From: an uncultured Oscillospiraceae bacterium
GTDB lineage: Bacteria; Bacillota; Clostridia; Oscillospirales; Oscillospiraceae
Reading direction: 5' to 3'
Assembly (NCBI GenBank): GCA_944385365.1
Contig: CALWWW010000002.1
Location: 62,001-126,000 of the forward strand
DNA: 64,000 nt
Shown: positions 1-7,939 of the stretch, in pieces
Numbering within the stretch: position 1 is the stretch's first letter
How the letters are laid out: each line of letters begins with the position of its first letter
Translations under genes and position numbers: made by a program
The notes under the pieces: generated by a model
Told to the model about the DNA's origin: nothing
The model's database searches: none
The model's input: the letters and a program-made list of their open reading frames with translations, nothing else

Positions 1-145
1 TTCGCTGGGAGAGAGAAGAAAGAGAGGTGTATAACGCAACACAGCAGCTTTTGGATTGCTGTGGGTCTGTCTTTTATGGTTGCAGTATACCCGGCAAATT
101 TGAAAGAATTATGAACAAACAGCCAATAATTTTTGAACTTTATCG

Positions 146-265
146 TTAAAAAACTATTGTATTTTTGTTCATGACCTGTTCAAAGTCCCACGATAGACTG
201 ATACCATCAAGGCAGGCCCCCTCGTCACAAAGCGTTGGCGGCACGACTGGGCAACCTTTTTTCAT
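146..265 (-). CDS. possible small 39-aa protein
   Basis: This short reading frame encodes 39 residues beginning MKKGCPVVPPTLCDEGACLD. It has a good ribosome-binding site (AAGGAG, five bases before the ATG at 263-265) in an otherwise gene-free stretch. Three cysteines lie within the first 18 residues (positions 5, 13 and 18), followed by a more hydrophobic, acidic tail. It lies downstream of pfkA on the same strand, beyond two hairpins, so it may need its own promoter. I do not recognise a family. A small metal-binding protein, a precursor peptide or chance are all possible; the ribosome-binding site is the only real argument for it. Confidence 0.35.
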   Translation of the reverse strand: MKKGCPVVPPTLCDEGACLDGISLSWDFEQVMNKNTIVF

Positions 266-293
266 ATTCTCCTTCTTTTTTTCTTCCTTTCGG

Positions 294-371
294 CGACAGG
301 CGGGTGGTATCTTCCATCCGCCTGTCGTCGCTCTATGAAACTGTACCGGCAGCCCAGTGGGCTGCCGGTTT
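294..371 (-). terminator. two hairpins downstream of pfkA
   Basis: Two inverted repeats follow the pfkA stop codon. CCGGCAGCCC pairs with GGGCTGCCGG at 346-369, and CGACAGGCGG pairs with CCGCCTGTCG at 294-327. Neither is followed by a strong T tract on the minus strand, so termination efficiency is uncertain. Confidence 0.45.
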
Positions 372-388
372 GAAAGGATGTACAAAAA

Positions 389-1366
389 TCAGACGCCCGT
401 CATGGCTTCCAGCACATCATACTGCTGCTGGGAGAGAGTCTTCTTCATGGACAGGCCCTCGGCCAAATCCACATCCTGCAAAACGCCGCGCACCGTGCAG
501 ACCAGCCGGTTCTGACGTCCTTCCGCCAAAACCTGTACGGCATGGTAACCCATTCGGGTCGCCATCACACGGTCCCGGGCAGAGGGGGTACCGCCGCGCT
601 GAATATGGCCCAGCACAGTAACACGGGGGTCCAGGGAGATGGTCTCCTTGATCTTCTGCGCGATCTCCATGGCGCTGGAAACGCCCTCGGCCACTACAAT
701 CATATAGTGGGTTTTGCCGCGCAGTCTGGAGGTGCGGATCTTCTCGATCACATCCTTCTCAAAATCCAGGGGCTTCTCCGGAACCAGAACCGCCGTTGCG
801 CCCACAGCAATGCCCACATACATGGCCAGGTGACCGGCGTTGCGGCCCATGACCTCCACCACCGAGCAGCGCTCGTGGGACTGCATGGTGTCGCGCAGCT
901 TATCGATGGCTTCCACCGCAGTGTTGGAGGCCGTATCATAGCCCAAGGTATAGTCGGTGCAGGCGATGTCGTTGTCAATGGTGGCGGGTACGCCTACCAC
1001 GGGGATGCCATAGGTGGACAGGGCCTGAGCGCCGCGGAAAGTGCCATCGCCGCCGATGGCAACAATGCCGTCCAGTCCCAGCAGCTTGCAGGTATCCACA
1101 GCCTTCTTCTGGCCTTCCTCCGTCATAAACTCCTGACTGCGGGCCGTATACAGAATGGTGCCGCCGCTGCTGATAATATGATTGACGCTTTCGGCATCCA
1201 TCTTTACAATGTCTCCGTGAATCAGTCCATTCCATCCACGCCGGATGCCGACACACTCCATGCCGCGGTAGATGGCGCTGCGGACCACAGCGCGAATGGC
1301 TGCGTTCATGCCGGGGGCATCTCCGCCGCTGGTCAAAACACCAATGCGCTTAACAGTACTACTCAT
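389..1366 (-). CDS. pfkA: ATP-dependent 6-phosphofructokinase
   Basis: This enzyme phosphorylates fructose 6-phosphate to fructose 1,6-bisphosphate, the committed step of glycolysis, in the cytoplasm. The 325-aa product starts MSSTVKRIGVLTSGGDAPGM, the typical PfkA N-terminus. It has GGDGT at residues 105-109 and PATIDND at 127-133, with the catalytic Asp in TIDND. Gly after GGD and the absence of Lys in the PxTIDND motif point to ATP rather than pyrophosphate as donor. The start was placed at the ATG preceded by GAGGTG; an in-frame upstream extension of 29 residues is unlike the family. It is monocistronic with its own promoter. Length matches bacterial PfkA (about 320 aa). Confidence 0.95.
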   Translation of the reverse strand: MSSTVKRIGVLTSGGDAPGMNAAIRAVVRSAIYRGMECVGIRRGWNGLIHGDIVKMDAESVNHIISSGGTILYTARSQEFMTEEGQKKAVDTCKLLGLDGIVAIGGDGTFRGAQALSTYGIPVVGVPATIDNDIACTDYTLGYDTASNTAVEAIDKLRDTMQSHERCSVVEVMGRNAGHLAMYVGIAVGATAVLVPEKPLDFEKDVIEKIRTSRLRGKTHYMIVVAEGVSSAMEIAQKIKETISLDPRVTVLGHIQRGGTPSARDRVMATRMGYHAVQVLAEGRQNRLVCTVRGVLQDVDLAEGLSMKKTLSQQQYDVLEAMTGV

Positions 1367-1465
1367 ATTGAACACCTCATTTAATATTGGACTGCCGGAC
1401 TGCTCCGCAGGCAGGGACTCGCGCCGCTGCATCCGTTTTGGCAATATGGGCATGTGATTATTTTA

Positions 1466-1495
1466 ATTGTATGAAAAGCAAATGTAAACTGTCAA
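1466..1495 (-). promoter_or_regulatory. pfkA promoter
   Basis: On the minus strand TTGACA (1490-1495) and TACAAT (1466-1471) are separated by 18 bp, about 100 bp before the pfkA start. This gives a leader of roughly 95 nt in which I see no known riboswitch. Confidence 0.6.
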
Positions 1496-1610
1496 ACTGC
1501 CGATTATGTCCCGATTTTTGCGCCGCCATTGACGCTTCACTGTACAATTTGAGCAACGCAGCCTTCGTCATGGTTCTGTCTGCTTCGGCCCATGGAAATC
1601 GTTGAGACCA

Positions 1611-1639
1611 TGGACAAATGGATGGCTCTATGGTATGAT
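1611..1639 (+). promoter_or_regulatory. promoter of the tagA-tmk operon
   Basis: TGGACA (1611-1616) and TATGAT (1634-1639) are spaced by 17 bp, and a transcript starting near 1646 would reach the GTG start of the tagA-like gene after about 30 nt. Confidence 0.65.
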
Positions 1640-1676
1640 AGCGCTGTATGTAACGCAGAATCTGGAGGTATTCTCT

Positions 1677-2399
1677 GTGAAAATTGATGTGATGGGCGTC
1701 CAGTTCGACAATGTCACCATGGACGAAGCGCTGGAGCAGGCCAAGGCGATCCTGGCAGAGGGCCGGACCACCTACTGTGTGACGCCCAACCCCGAAATCG
1801 TGTATGAGGCCATGGGTGACGCCTCCTTCCGGCAGCTGCTCAACAATGCCGCCATGGTGCTGCCCGACGGCGTGGGCGTACTGCTGGGGGCGAAGATTTT
1901 GGGAACGCCTTTGAAGGAAAAAGTCTCCGGTGTCGATTTTGCCGCCCATCTGCTGCCCATTCTGGAGCAGCAGGGGAAAACGCTTTACTTATTAGGCAGC
2001 AAGCCCGGCGTAGTGGAACTGGCCGCTCAAAATATGCTGGCCCGCTGCCCGAACCTGCAAATCTGCGGTATGGCTGACGGCTACTTCAAAGACGAGACCC
2101 CTGTGGTGGAAGCCATCAACCGCGCCGGAGCCGACGTGCTCTTTGTCTGTCTCGGCTCTCCGAAGCAGGAACGGTTTATGCAGGCCCATACGCAGGAATT
2201 GAATGTATCCCTGATGATCGGTCTGGGCGGTTCTCTGGATGCGTTTGCCGGAACGGTCAAACGTGCGCCGGACTGGGTCATCCGCATCGGTATGGAATGG
2301 TTCTACCGTCTGTGCAAGGAGCCGCGCCGTTGGAAACGCATGCTGCGGCTGCCGAAATTCGTGGTGGCAGTCACGTGCAAACGTCTGAGAGGTGCCTGA
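1677..2399 (+). CDS. tagA: WecG/TagA/CpsF family glycosyltransferase
   Basis: A 240-aa member of the WecG/TagA/CpsF family (GT26), which transfers N-acetylmannosamine-type sugars to lipid-linked GlcNAc in wall teichoic acid or capsule precursor synthesis at the inner face of the membrane. Family landmarks are the TPNPE segment near the N-terminus, LPDGVGV, LLGSKPGV, VCLGSPKQE and the GGSLDAFAG motif. The start is assigned to a GTG preceded by CTGGAGG, because this gives the usual KIDVMGVQFDN start; an upstream ATG at 1602 would add 25 atypical residues and overlap the promoter. It is followed after two bases by tmk, so the two are probably co-transcribed. The actual acceptor polymer here is unknown. 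Confidence 0.88.
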   Translation: MKIDVMGVQFDNVTMDEALEQAKAILAEGRTTYCVTPNPEIVYEAMGDASFRQLLNNAAMVLPDGVGVLLGAKILGTPLKEKVSGVDFAAHLLPILEQQGKTLYLLGSKPGVVELAAQNMLARCPNLQICGMADGYFKDETPVVEAINRAGADVLFVCLGSPKQERFMQAHTQELNVSLMIGLGGSLDAFAGTVKRAPDWVIRIGMEWFYRLCKEPRRWKRMLRLPKFVVAVTCKRLRGA

Positions 2400-2401
2400 A
2401 T

Positions 2402-3070
2402 ATGGGAAAGCTCATTGTATTGGAAGGTACCGACGGCTGCGGAAAGTCCACCCAAGTCCGTCTGTTGACGGAGCGGCTTACCCGGGAGGGCAAAAACTTT
2501 CGGCAGCTGCGGTTCCCGCGGTATGATCAGGAATCCTCGGCATTGATCCGTTTGTATCTGGGCGGCGCTTTCGGGCAGGACCCCAACGCCGTCAACGCCT
2601 ACGCGGCATCCACCTTTTATGCTGTGGACCGCTATGCATCCTATTTGCAGGATTGGGGAGAGTACTACCGCAGCGGCGGCATTCTTATAGCCGACCGCTA
2701 CACAACTTCCAATGCCATTCATCAGGGCGGCAAGCTGCCGGAAGGGGAGAAGCATGACTTTCTCCGTTGGCTGGAAGAATTGGAATATGAACGTATGGAA
2801 TTGCCCCGGCCGGACCGGGTTCTCTGGCTCAATATGCCGGTGGAGCAGACCTTGGTTTTGATGCAGCACCGGCAATGTACCGGCGGCGGTTCCGCTGATA
2901 TTCATGAGCTGGACGAGGGGTATCTGCGTCACTGCTATGACACCGCTCGAGATACCGCCCGCTTCTGTGGCTGGACCACCATCGACTGTGTCCGTGATGG
3001 CGTGATCCGTCCGGCAGAGGAAATCGCATCCGAGATTTATACAACCGTATTGGACTGTATGGAGGAATAA
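2402..3070 (+). CDS. tmk: thymidylate kinase
   Basis: This kinase phosphorylates dTMP to dTDP for DNA synthesis. The 222-aa product has the P-loop GTDGCGKST at residues 9-17, the DRYTTSN motif characteristic of thymidylate kinases and a lid region near RQCTGGG. The start is the ATG two bases after the tagA stop, with GAGAGGTG of the tagA 3' end serving as ribosome-binding site. It is slightly longer than the usual 205-215 aa, with the extra residues in the central part. It sits in the tagA-tmk-DJ1-mltG-U32 run. Confidence 0.93.
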   Translation: MGKLIVLEGTDGCGKSTQVRLLTERLTREGKNFRQLRFPRYDQESSALIRLYLGGAFGQDPNAVNAYAASTFYAVDRYASYLQDWGEYYRSGGILIADRYTTSNAIHQGGKLPEGEKHDFLRWLEELEYERMELPRPDRVLWLNMPVEQTLVLMQHRQCTGGGSADIHELDEGYLRHCYDTARDTARFCGWTTIDCVRDGVIRPAEEIASEIYTTVLDCMEE

Positions 3071-3074
3071 AATT

Positions 3075-3629
3075 ATGGTATATGTCATTCTTGGAACCGG
3101 ATTTGAAGAAGTCGAGGCCATTGCCCCGGTGGATATTCTGCGCCGCTGCGGCGTCACGGTAAAGACGGCTGGTATCGGCGGTCTTCAGATTACCGGCGCC
3201 CACGGCATCACCGTGACAGCTGACTGCACGGTGGATGAGTTGGACTTGGATGCTATGGATATGATCGTTCTGCCCGGCGGTTTGGGTGGTGTGGCGTCCA
3301 TCAATGGTTCGGAGACGGCGCTGGCCGCTGTCCGCAAGGCCTGGAACGACGGAAAGTATGTGGCCGCCATCTGTGCTGGGCCTACGGTGCTGGCCGGTTT
3401 GGGCCTGACTGCCGGTAAAACCGTTACCGGCTATCCCGGCACGGAGTCGCAGCTGGGCGATTGCCGGTATGTTTCGGATACGCCCGTAGTGGTGGATGGC
3501 CGTCTGATCACCAGCCGCGGCCCCGGCACGGCGCTGCTGTTCGGCTGGAAGCTGGCAGAAATTCTGTGCGGTGCAGAAGCTGCCGGACAGGTAGCCGCCG
3601 GTATGCTGCTGACGGAATCGCAAGTCTAA
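3075..3629 (+). CDS. DJ-1/PfpI family protein
   Basis: A 184-aa DJ-1/ThiJ family protein. The nucleophile elbow Cys is seen in AAICAGPTVL (about residue 100) and the conserved Glu in GFEEVEA near the N-terminus. YajL and human DJ-1 type members have been linked to protein or nucleotide deglycation and oxidative-stress protection; the exact substrate here is not evident from sequence. It lies four bases after tmk and is probably co-transcribed with it. Confidence 0.88.
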   Translation: MVYVILGTGFEEVEAIAPVDILRRCGVTVKTAGIGGLQITGAHGITVTADCTVDELDLDAMDMIVLPGGLGGVASINGSETALAAVRKAWNDGKYVAAICAGPTVLAGLGLTAGKTVTGYPGTESQLGDCRYVSDTPVVVDGRLITSRGPGTALLFGWKLAEILCGAEAAGQVAAGMLLTESQV

Positions 3630-3654
3630 TCACCCGCAGAAACGGAGTTATCGT

Positions 3655-5082
3655 ATGGCAGATGAACGCTGGCTCAGAGATTTGAACCACGACCCGGACC
3701 TGATACGCTTAGCGGGGGATGATGTGGACGAACTCATCAAGAGCACCCGAGAAGAGCTGGACTACGCGGACCGTATCATGCGGTCCGGGCGGCCGCAGGA
3801 ACCGGAGTTTTCCACTCCGCAGTCCTATCGAAAAGAAGTGTTTCAGCCGAAGATTCCCGATATCTATGCGGATTGGACGCAGGAGGAAGAGGAACCGGAA
3901 GAGCCCATCAAGCCGCCGCGGAAACGTCTGGCCGCCGGATGGCGGGTCCTGATCTATGTAGTGTCCGTTGTGGCCGCCTCGGTGCTGCTGGCCTTTGCCG
4001 GTTGGCACTGCGCCGACGATGTTATGGCCCTGACAAAGCCGGACCGGTCGGTCAGCATCACCGTGGGAGAACACGACACCATGGACGACATTGTAGATAC
4101 CCTGGAGGCCAACGACCTCATCGATCTGCCGTGGCTGTTCCGCTTTTATTGCTGGTTCTCCAATGCCGAGGAGAAGATTGTCCCCGGCACGTATGAACTC
4201 AACAATGTATACGACTACCACGCGCTGGTCAGCGGCATGTCCGGCAATTCCAACCGCATTACCCGCACTGTGACCATCCCCGAAGGCTACAGCTGCGATC
4301 AGATTTTTACTATGCTGGAACAAGAGGGCGTCTGCCGCGCAGAAGACCTCTACGACGCCGCGGCAAACAGTCAATTTTCCTACGACTTCCTGCAGGACCT
4401 GCCCTACGGAAAGAAAAACCGCTTGGAGGGCTATCTGTTCCCCGATACGTATGAGTTCTACTCAGTCAAATCGGAAAAGGATAACAGCAACGTCGATTGG
4501 ACATGGCCCGAGGGTGCAGTAGGCGACGATCCGGAGCGGGTACTGGAAAAGTTCCTCGACAACTTCCAGCAGAAATTTACCGAGGATATGCAAGCGTCCA
4601 TCGACACGCTGAACCAGAAACTGACGGCGCAAATGGAGGCCAACGGTTTCACCAGCGAAGAGATTGCCGCGGGCCAGATGGACCTCCACAAAATCATTAT
4701 TGTGGCATCGCTGATTGAAAAAGAAACTGCTTCTGTGGCAGAATCGTCGCTGATCAGTTCCGTCATCTATAACCGTCTGTGCAGCAAGGATTATCCGCTG
4801 CTGCAAATCGACGCCACGGTGCTCTATGCATTGGGTGAGCACAAGGAGACCCTGACGGCGGAGGACCTGATGGTGGACAGCCCCTACAATACCCGCCGGT
4901 ATCCCGGCCTGCCCGTCGGTCCCATCGCAAATCCGGGCCTGGCCAGCATTCAGGCGGCGCTGAATCCTGAGGATACCAATTACTTCTTCTATGCTCTGGA
5001 TACGGATGGTACCCACCACTTTTCCGAAACCAACCAGGAGCATGAGCAATTCCTTTCCCAACTGGAGAATGATGCAGAATGA
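3655..5082 (+). CDS. mltG: endolytic murein transglycosylase MltG
   Basis: MltG is a membrane-anchored lytic transglycosylase that cuts nascent glycan strands and sets their length. The 475-aa protein has a charged cytoplasmic N-terminus (about 1-95), one transmembrane segment (about 96-118), a LysM-like region and the YceG domain. LEGYLFPDTY (257-266) and ASLIEKETA (351-359) are family signatures, with Glu355 the likely catalytic residue. The N-terminal cytoplasmic extension is acidic and longer than in E. coli. Its last four bases overlap the start of the U32 peptidase gene (ATGA). The order mltG then U32 peptidase resembles the yrrL-yrrN/O neighbourhood of Bacillus, although the methyltransferase gene between them is absent. 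Confidence 0.94.
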   Translation: MADERWLRDLNHDPDLIRLAGDDVDELIKSTREELDYADRIMRSGRPQEPEFSTPQSYRKEVFQPKIPDIYADWTQEEEEPEEPIKPPRKRLAAGWRVLIYVVSVVAASVLLAFAGWHCADDVMALTKPDRSVSITVGEHDTMDDIVDTLEANDLIDLPWLFRFYCWFSNAEEKIVPGTYELNNVYDYHALVSGMSGNSNRITRTVTIPEGYSCDQIFTMLEQEGVCRAEDLYDAAANSQFSYDFLQDLPYGKKNRLEGYLFPDTYEFYSVKSEKDNSNVDWTWPEGAVGDDPERVLEKFLDNFQQKFTEDMQASIDTLNQKLTAQMEANGFTSEEIAAGQMDLHKIIIVASLIEKETASVAESSLISSVIYNRLCSKDYPLLQIDATVLYALGEHKETLTAEDLMVDSPYNTRRYPGLPVGPIANPGLASIQAALNPEDTNYFFYALDTDGTHHFSETNQEHEQFLSQLENDAE

Positions 5083-6299
5083 GAAAGAAACCGGAACTGC
5101 TGGCCCCGGCCGGCGATATGGAACGGCTGCGCCTTGCCGTTCTCTACGGCGCCGACGCCGTGTATCTGGCAGGCACCAGCTTCGGCATGCGCTCCTTCGC
5201 CGGTAATTTTACCGACGAGGAGCTGCCCGTGGCTGTAGCGTACGCCCACAGTCACGGTGTCCGCGTCCATGCGACAGTCAATACCATGCCCCGCTGTGAT
5301 GAAATTGTACACCTGCCCGCCCACCTGGAGCGGCTCAACGACGCGGGGGTGGATGCGCTGATTATGGCAGATTTGGGTGTTTTTCAAATGGCCGCCAAAT
5401 ACGCACCCAACTGCGAGCGCCATGTGTCCACCCAGGTGTCCATTGCCAATGACGCCTGTGCTACCGCCTGGTATGAGCTGGGGGCCAAGCGGGTCGTTCT
5501 GGCCCGGGAGCTGTCCTTGGAGGAAATCCGCACCATCCGGGCCAACACGCCCAAGGAGCTGGAGCTGGAAACCTTTGCCCACGGCGCCATGTGTGTCAGC
5601 TATTCTGGCCGATGCCTGCTTTCCAACTATATGACCGGCCGTGACTCCAACCGCGGTGCCTGCGCTCAGCCCTGCCGGTATCAGTACGCGCTGATGGAGG
5701 AAAAGCGGCCCGGCGAGTATTTCCCGGTCTTTGAAGACGAAAAGGGCACCTATATCATGAACTCCCGGGATATGTGCATGATTGACCATCTGGATGATCT
5801 GATGGACGCGGGCGTGGACTGCATCAAGCTGGAAGGCCGGGCCAAGTCCGCCTACTATGCCGCCATCGTCACCGGTGCCTATCGCCATGTGCTGGACGAT
5901 GTGGCCGCAGGCCGTCCTGTGGACTCGGTTTGGCGGGATGAAGTAGAGCATGTCAGTCACCGCCATTACTCAACCGGCTTTTATTACGGTGAACCGGGCC
6001 AGTACACCGAGAGCGCTCGGTATCTGCGGGAATGGCAGGTGATTGCCATTGTGACTGCCTGTGATGAGCAGGGCAACGCCACGCTCAGTCTGCGCAATAA
6101 ATTTTCCGCTGGAGATACGGTGGAACTGGTGGGTCCGGATACAAAGCCCTTTGCTTTTACTGTCCCCATGATGGAAGACCTGGAAGGCAATCCTCTGGCA
6201 GAGCCGCGGACACCCCAAATGGAATTCCGTATGAAACTGCCCAAACCGGTTCCGGCCTGGTCTATTCTGCGCCACGCTGTGGCGCTGTCCGGCAAATAA
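5079..6299 (+). CDS. U32 family peptidase, TrhP/YrrO-like
   Basis: A 406-aa U32 family protein. It opens with ELLAPAGDMERLRLAVLYGADAVYLAG and contains the signature segment ETFAHGAMCVSYSGRCLLSNY together with conserved Cys and Asn residues (RGACAQPCR). In Bacillus and E. coli the close relatives (YrrN/YrrO, YegQ/TrhP) are required for prephenate-dependent 5-hydroxylation of U34 in tRNA rather than for proteolysis; that role is inferred for this gene. Translation is coupled to mltG by a 4-bp overlap. A hairpin follows the stop codon. Confidence 0.87.
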   Translation: MRKKPELLAPAGDMERLRLAVLYGADAVYLAGTSFGMRSFAGNFTDEELPVAVAYAHSHGVRVHATVNTMPRCDEIVHLPAHLERLNDAGVDALIMADLGVFQMAAKYAPNCERHVSTQVSIANDACATAWYELGAKRVVLARELSLEEIRTIRANTPKELELETFAHGAMCVSYSGRCLLSNYMTGRDSNRGACAQPCRYQYALMEEKRPGEYFPVFEDEKGTYIMNSRDMCMIDHLDDLMDAGVDCIKLEGRAKSAYYAAIVTGAYRHVLDDVAAGRPVDSVWRDEVEHVSHRHYSTGFYYGEPGQYTESARYLREWQVIAIVTACDEQGNATLSLRNKFSAGDTVELVGPDTKPFAFTVPMMEDLEGNPLAEPRTPQMEFRMKLPKPVPAWSILRHAVALSGK

Positions 6300-6305
6300 A
6301 CAGCT

Positions 6306-6333
6306 GCGGCTCCGGAAATCCGGAGCCGCTTTG
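6306..6333 (+). terminator. hairpin after the U32 peptidase gene
   Basis: GCGGCTCCGG and CCGGAGCCGC form a perfect 10-bp stem with a 4-nt loop just after the stop codon. The T tract is only three bases, so it is a weak terminator or a processing element. Confidence 0.5.
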
Positions 6334-6349
6334 CAAAGGAGCGTTTGTC

Positions 6350-7555
6350 ATGGAGTTCGACTTTACTACAGTCATTAACCGTCACGGCTGGGACGCACAA
6401 TCCTGGGACAATCTGGGCCAGGGCAACGCCCCTCAGCCGCCCAAAGCAGGATTTGACTGCATTCCCATGTGGATTGCCGATATGAATTTTGCCACTGTTC
6501 CGGCGGTGCCGGAAGCCCTGGCCCGCCGGGCCGCGCATCCCATCTATGGATATTTTCAGCCGTCGGACGCGTACTATGAAGCCATCTCCCAATGGCATCA
6601 GACGCAGAAGGGGACAGCCCCCATTCCCAGGGAGGCCATCGCCTATGATAACAGCGTCCTGGGCGGTATTGCCAGCGCCATGGCGGCCATTTGTCCCAAA
6701 GGGGGCCCCGTACTGCTCCATACGCCGGGCCATGTTGGATTTACTCGTGTTTTGAAGGCCAACGGCTACAATATGGTCCTCAGTCCGCTGGTTCGAGACG
6801 GAAACGGTGTATGGCGCATGGATTTTGACCATATGGAACAAGCCATCCGGGAACATCATATCCATGCCGCCATTCTCTGTTCGCCCCACAATCCCTCTGG
6901 CCGTGTCTGGGAGCGATGGGAGTTGGAACAGGCCATGGAGTTGTTCCAAAAATATGATGTTTATGTGATTTCCGATGAAATTTGGTCGGATTTACTGTTG
7001 GATGGTCATTGCCACATTCCCACACAGTCCCTTTCCGAAGACGCCAAACTGCGGACCATCGGTTTATATGCGCCATCCAAAACCTTTAATTTGGCCGGCC
7101 TGATCGGCAGCTATCGCATAATCTACAACCCCCGCCTTCGGGACCGGGTAGAACAGGAGTCCGGGCTTTCGTTCTATAATCACATGAATGTGATGACGAT
7201 GCACGCCCTGATTGCAGCCTATTCCAGCCAGGGCGCTCGGTGGATGCAGGAATTGCGGCAGGTGCTCTCGGACAATGTCCATTATGCGGTGTCGTTCATT
7301 CAGGAGCATTTCCCAGATGTGGAAGTTGCCATGCCCCAGGCCACTTATTTGCTGTATCTGGACTGTACCGGTTGGTGTGAAGCGCACAGCATCTCTTTGG
7401 AGCAGCTGTTGGTACAGGGCAGCGGTGTGGGCGTCGGATGGCAGGATGGCCGGAAATTCGGTGGCAAGTGTCATATTCGGATGAATGTAGCGCTGCCTAG
7501 AACGCTGCTGGAAAAGGCTTTTTCCCGTCTGAAGCAGTTTGTGTTTACTGCATAA
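6350..7555 (+). CDS. PatB/MalY family PLP-dependent aminotransferase
   Basis: A 401-aa fold-type I pyridoxal phosphate enzyme of the MalY/PatB group, whose members usually act as cystathionine beta-lyases (C-S lyases) and sometimes have a regulatory role. Landmarks are PMWIADMNF near the N-terminus, CSPHNPSGRVW, SDEIWSDL and the PLP-binding lysine in YAPSKTFNLAGL. The start ATG at 6350 has AAAGGAG nine bases upstream. It stands alone between the hairpin at 6306 and the alaS leader. The beta-lyase activity is inferred from family membership. Confidence 0.9.
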   Translation: MEFDFTTVINRHGWDAQSWDNLGQGNAPQPPKAGFDCIPMWIADMNFATVPAVPEALARRAAHPIYGYFQPSDAYYEAISQWHQTQKGTAPIPREAIAYDNSVLGGIASAMAAICPKGGPVLLHTPGHVGFTRVLKANGYNMVLSPLVRDGNGVWRMDFDHMEQAIREHHIHAAILCSPHNPSGRVWERWELEQAMELFQKYDVYVISDEIWSDLLLDGHCHIPTQSLSEDAKLRTIGLYAPSKTFNLAGLIGSYRIIYNPRLRDRVEQESGLSFYNHMNVMTMHALIAAYSSQGARWMQELRQVLSDNVHYAVSFIQEHFPDVEVAMPQATYLLYLDCTGWCEAHSISLEQLLVQGSGVGVGWQDGRKFGGKCHIRMNVALPRTLLEKAFSRLKQFVFTA

Positions 7556-7635
7556 GTGTACAAAAGAGAAGAGAAACTGCGGTGCTGTCCCGTATTCCTG
7601 TCGTGCATCGATGGCTGATTTAATGGGAAAACCCA

Positions 7636-7663
7636 TTGACAAACAGAAAAACTGTGATAGAAT
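7636..7663 (+). promoter_or_regulatory. promoter of the alaS leader
   Basis: TTGACA (7636-7641) and TAGAAT (7658-7663) are separated by 16 bp, and the -10 hexamer is preceded by TGA, an extended -10 element. It starts the T-box leader near 7670. Confidence 0.7.
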
Positions 7664-7667
7664 AGGT

Positions 7668-7898
7668 AGGAAAATACGCAGTGCAATGAGGAAACGAGCG
7701 GTTTTGAAAGGCCCAAGCGAGAGGGGAGACGGTGCAAGCCCCTTGGCTGGAAGGAATCGCAGCCACTTCCGAGCAGGCCGTGAGGAGCGGCCCGGTTCAT
7801 CCCCGATATCCGATGGCTGAGATACCGGATTTCCGGGTAATCAGGGTGGTACCGTGAAGCAGCAGCTTCGCCCCTGTTTGGGGGCGAAGCGTTTTTTT
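7668..7898 (+). promoter_or_regulatory. T-box leader of alaS
   Basis: This is a tRNA-sensing transcription-attenuation leader. The T-box sequence AGGGTGGTACCGTG is at 7843-7856, followed by a strong terminator (GCTTCGCCCC pairing with GGGGCGAAGC, about 7865-7890, then seven T at 7892-7898). The upstream part contains the typical stem I sequence GAGAGGGGAGACGGTGCAAG. Uncharged tRNA-Ala is expected to bind and favour the antiterminator. I did not assign the specifier codon with confidence. Confidence 0.92.
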
Positions 7899-7939
7899 AT
7901 TGCACTGCAAGCGATTGAATGATGGAGGTATCCAAACCC

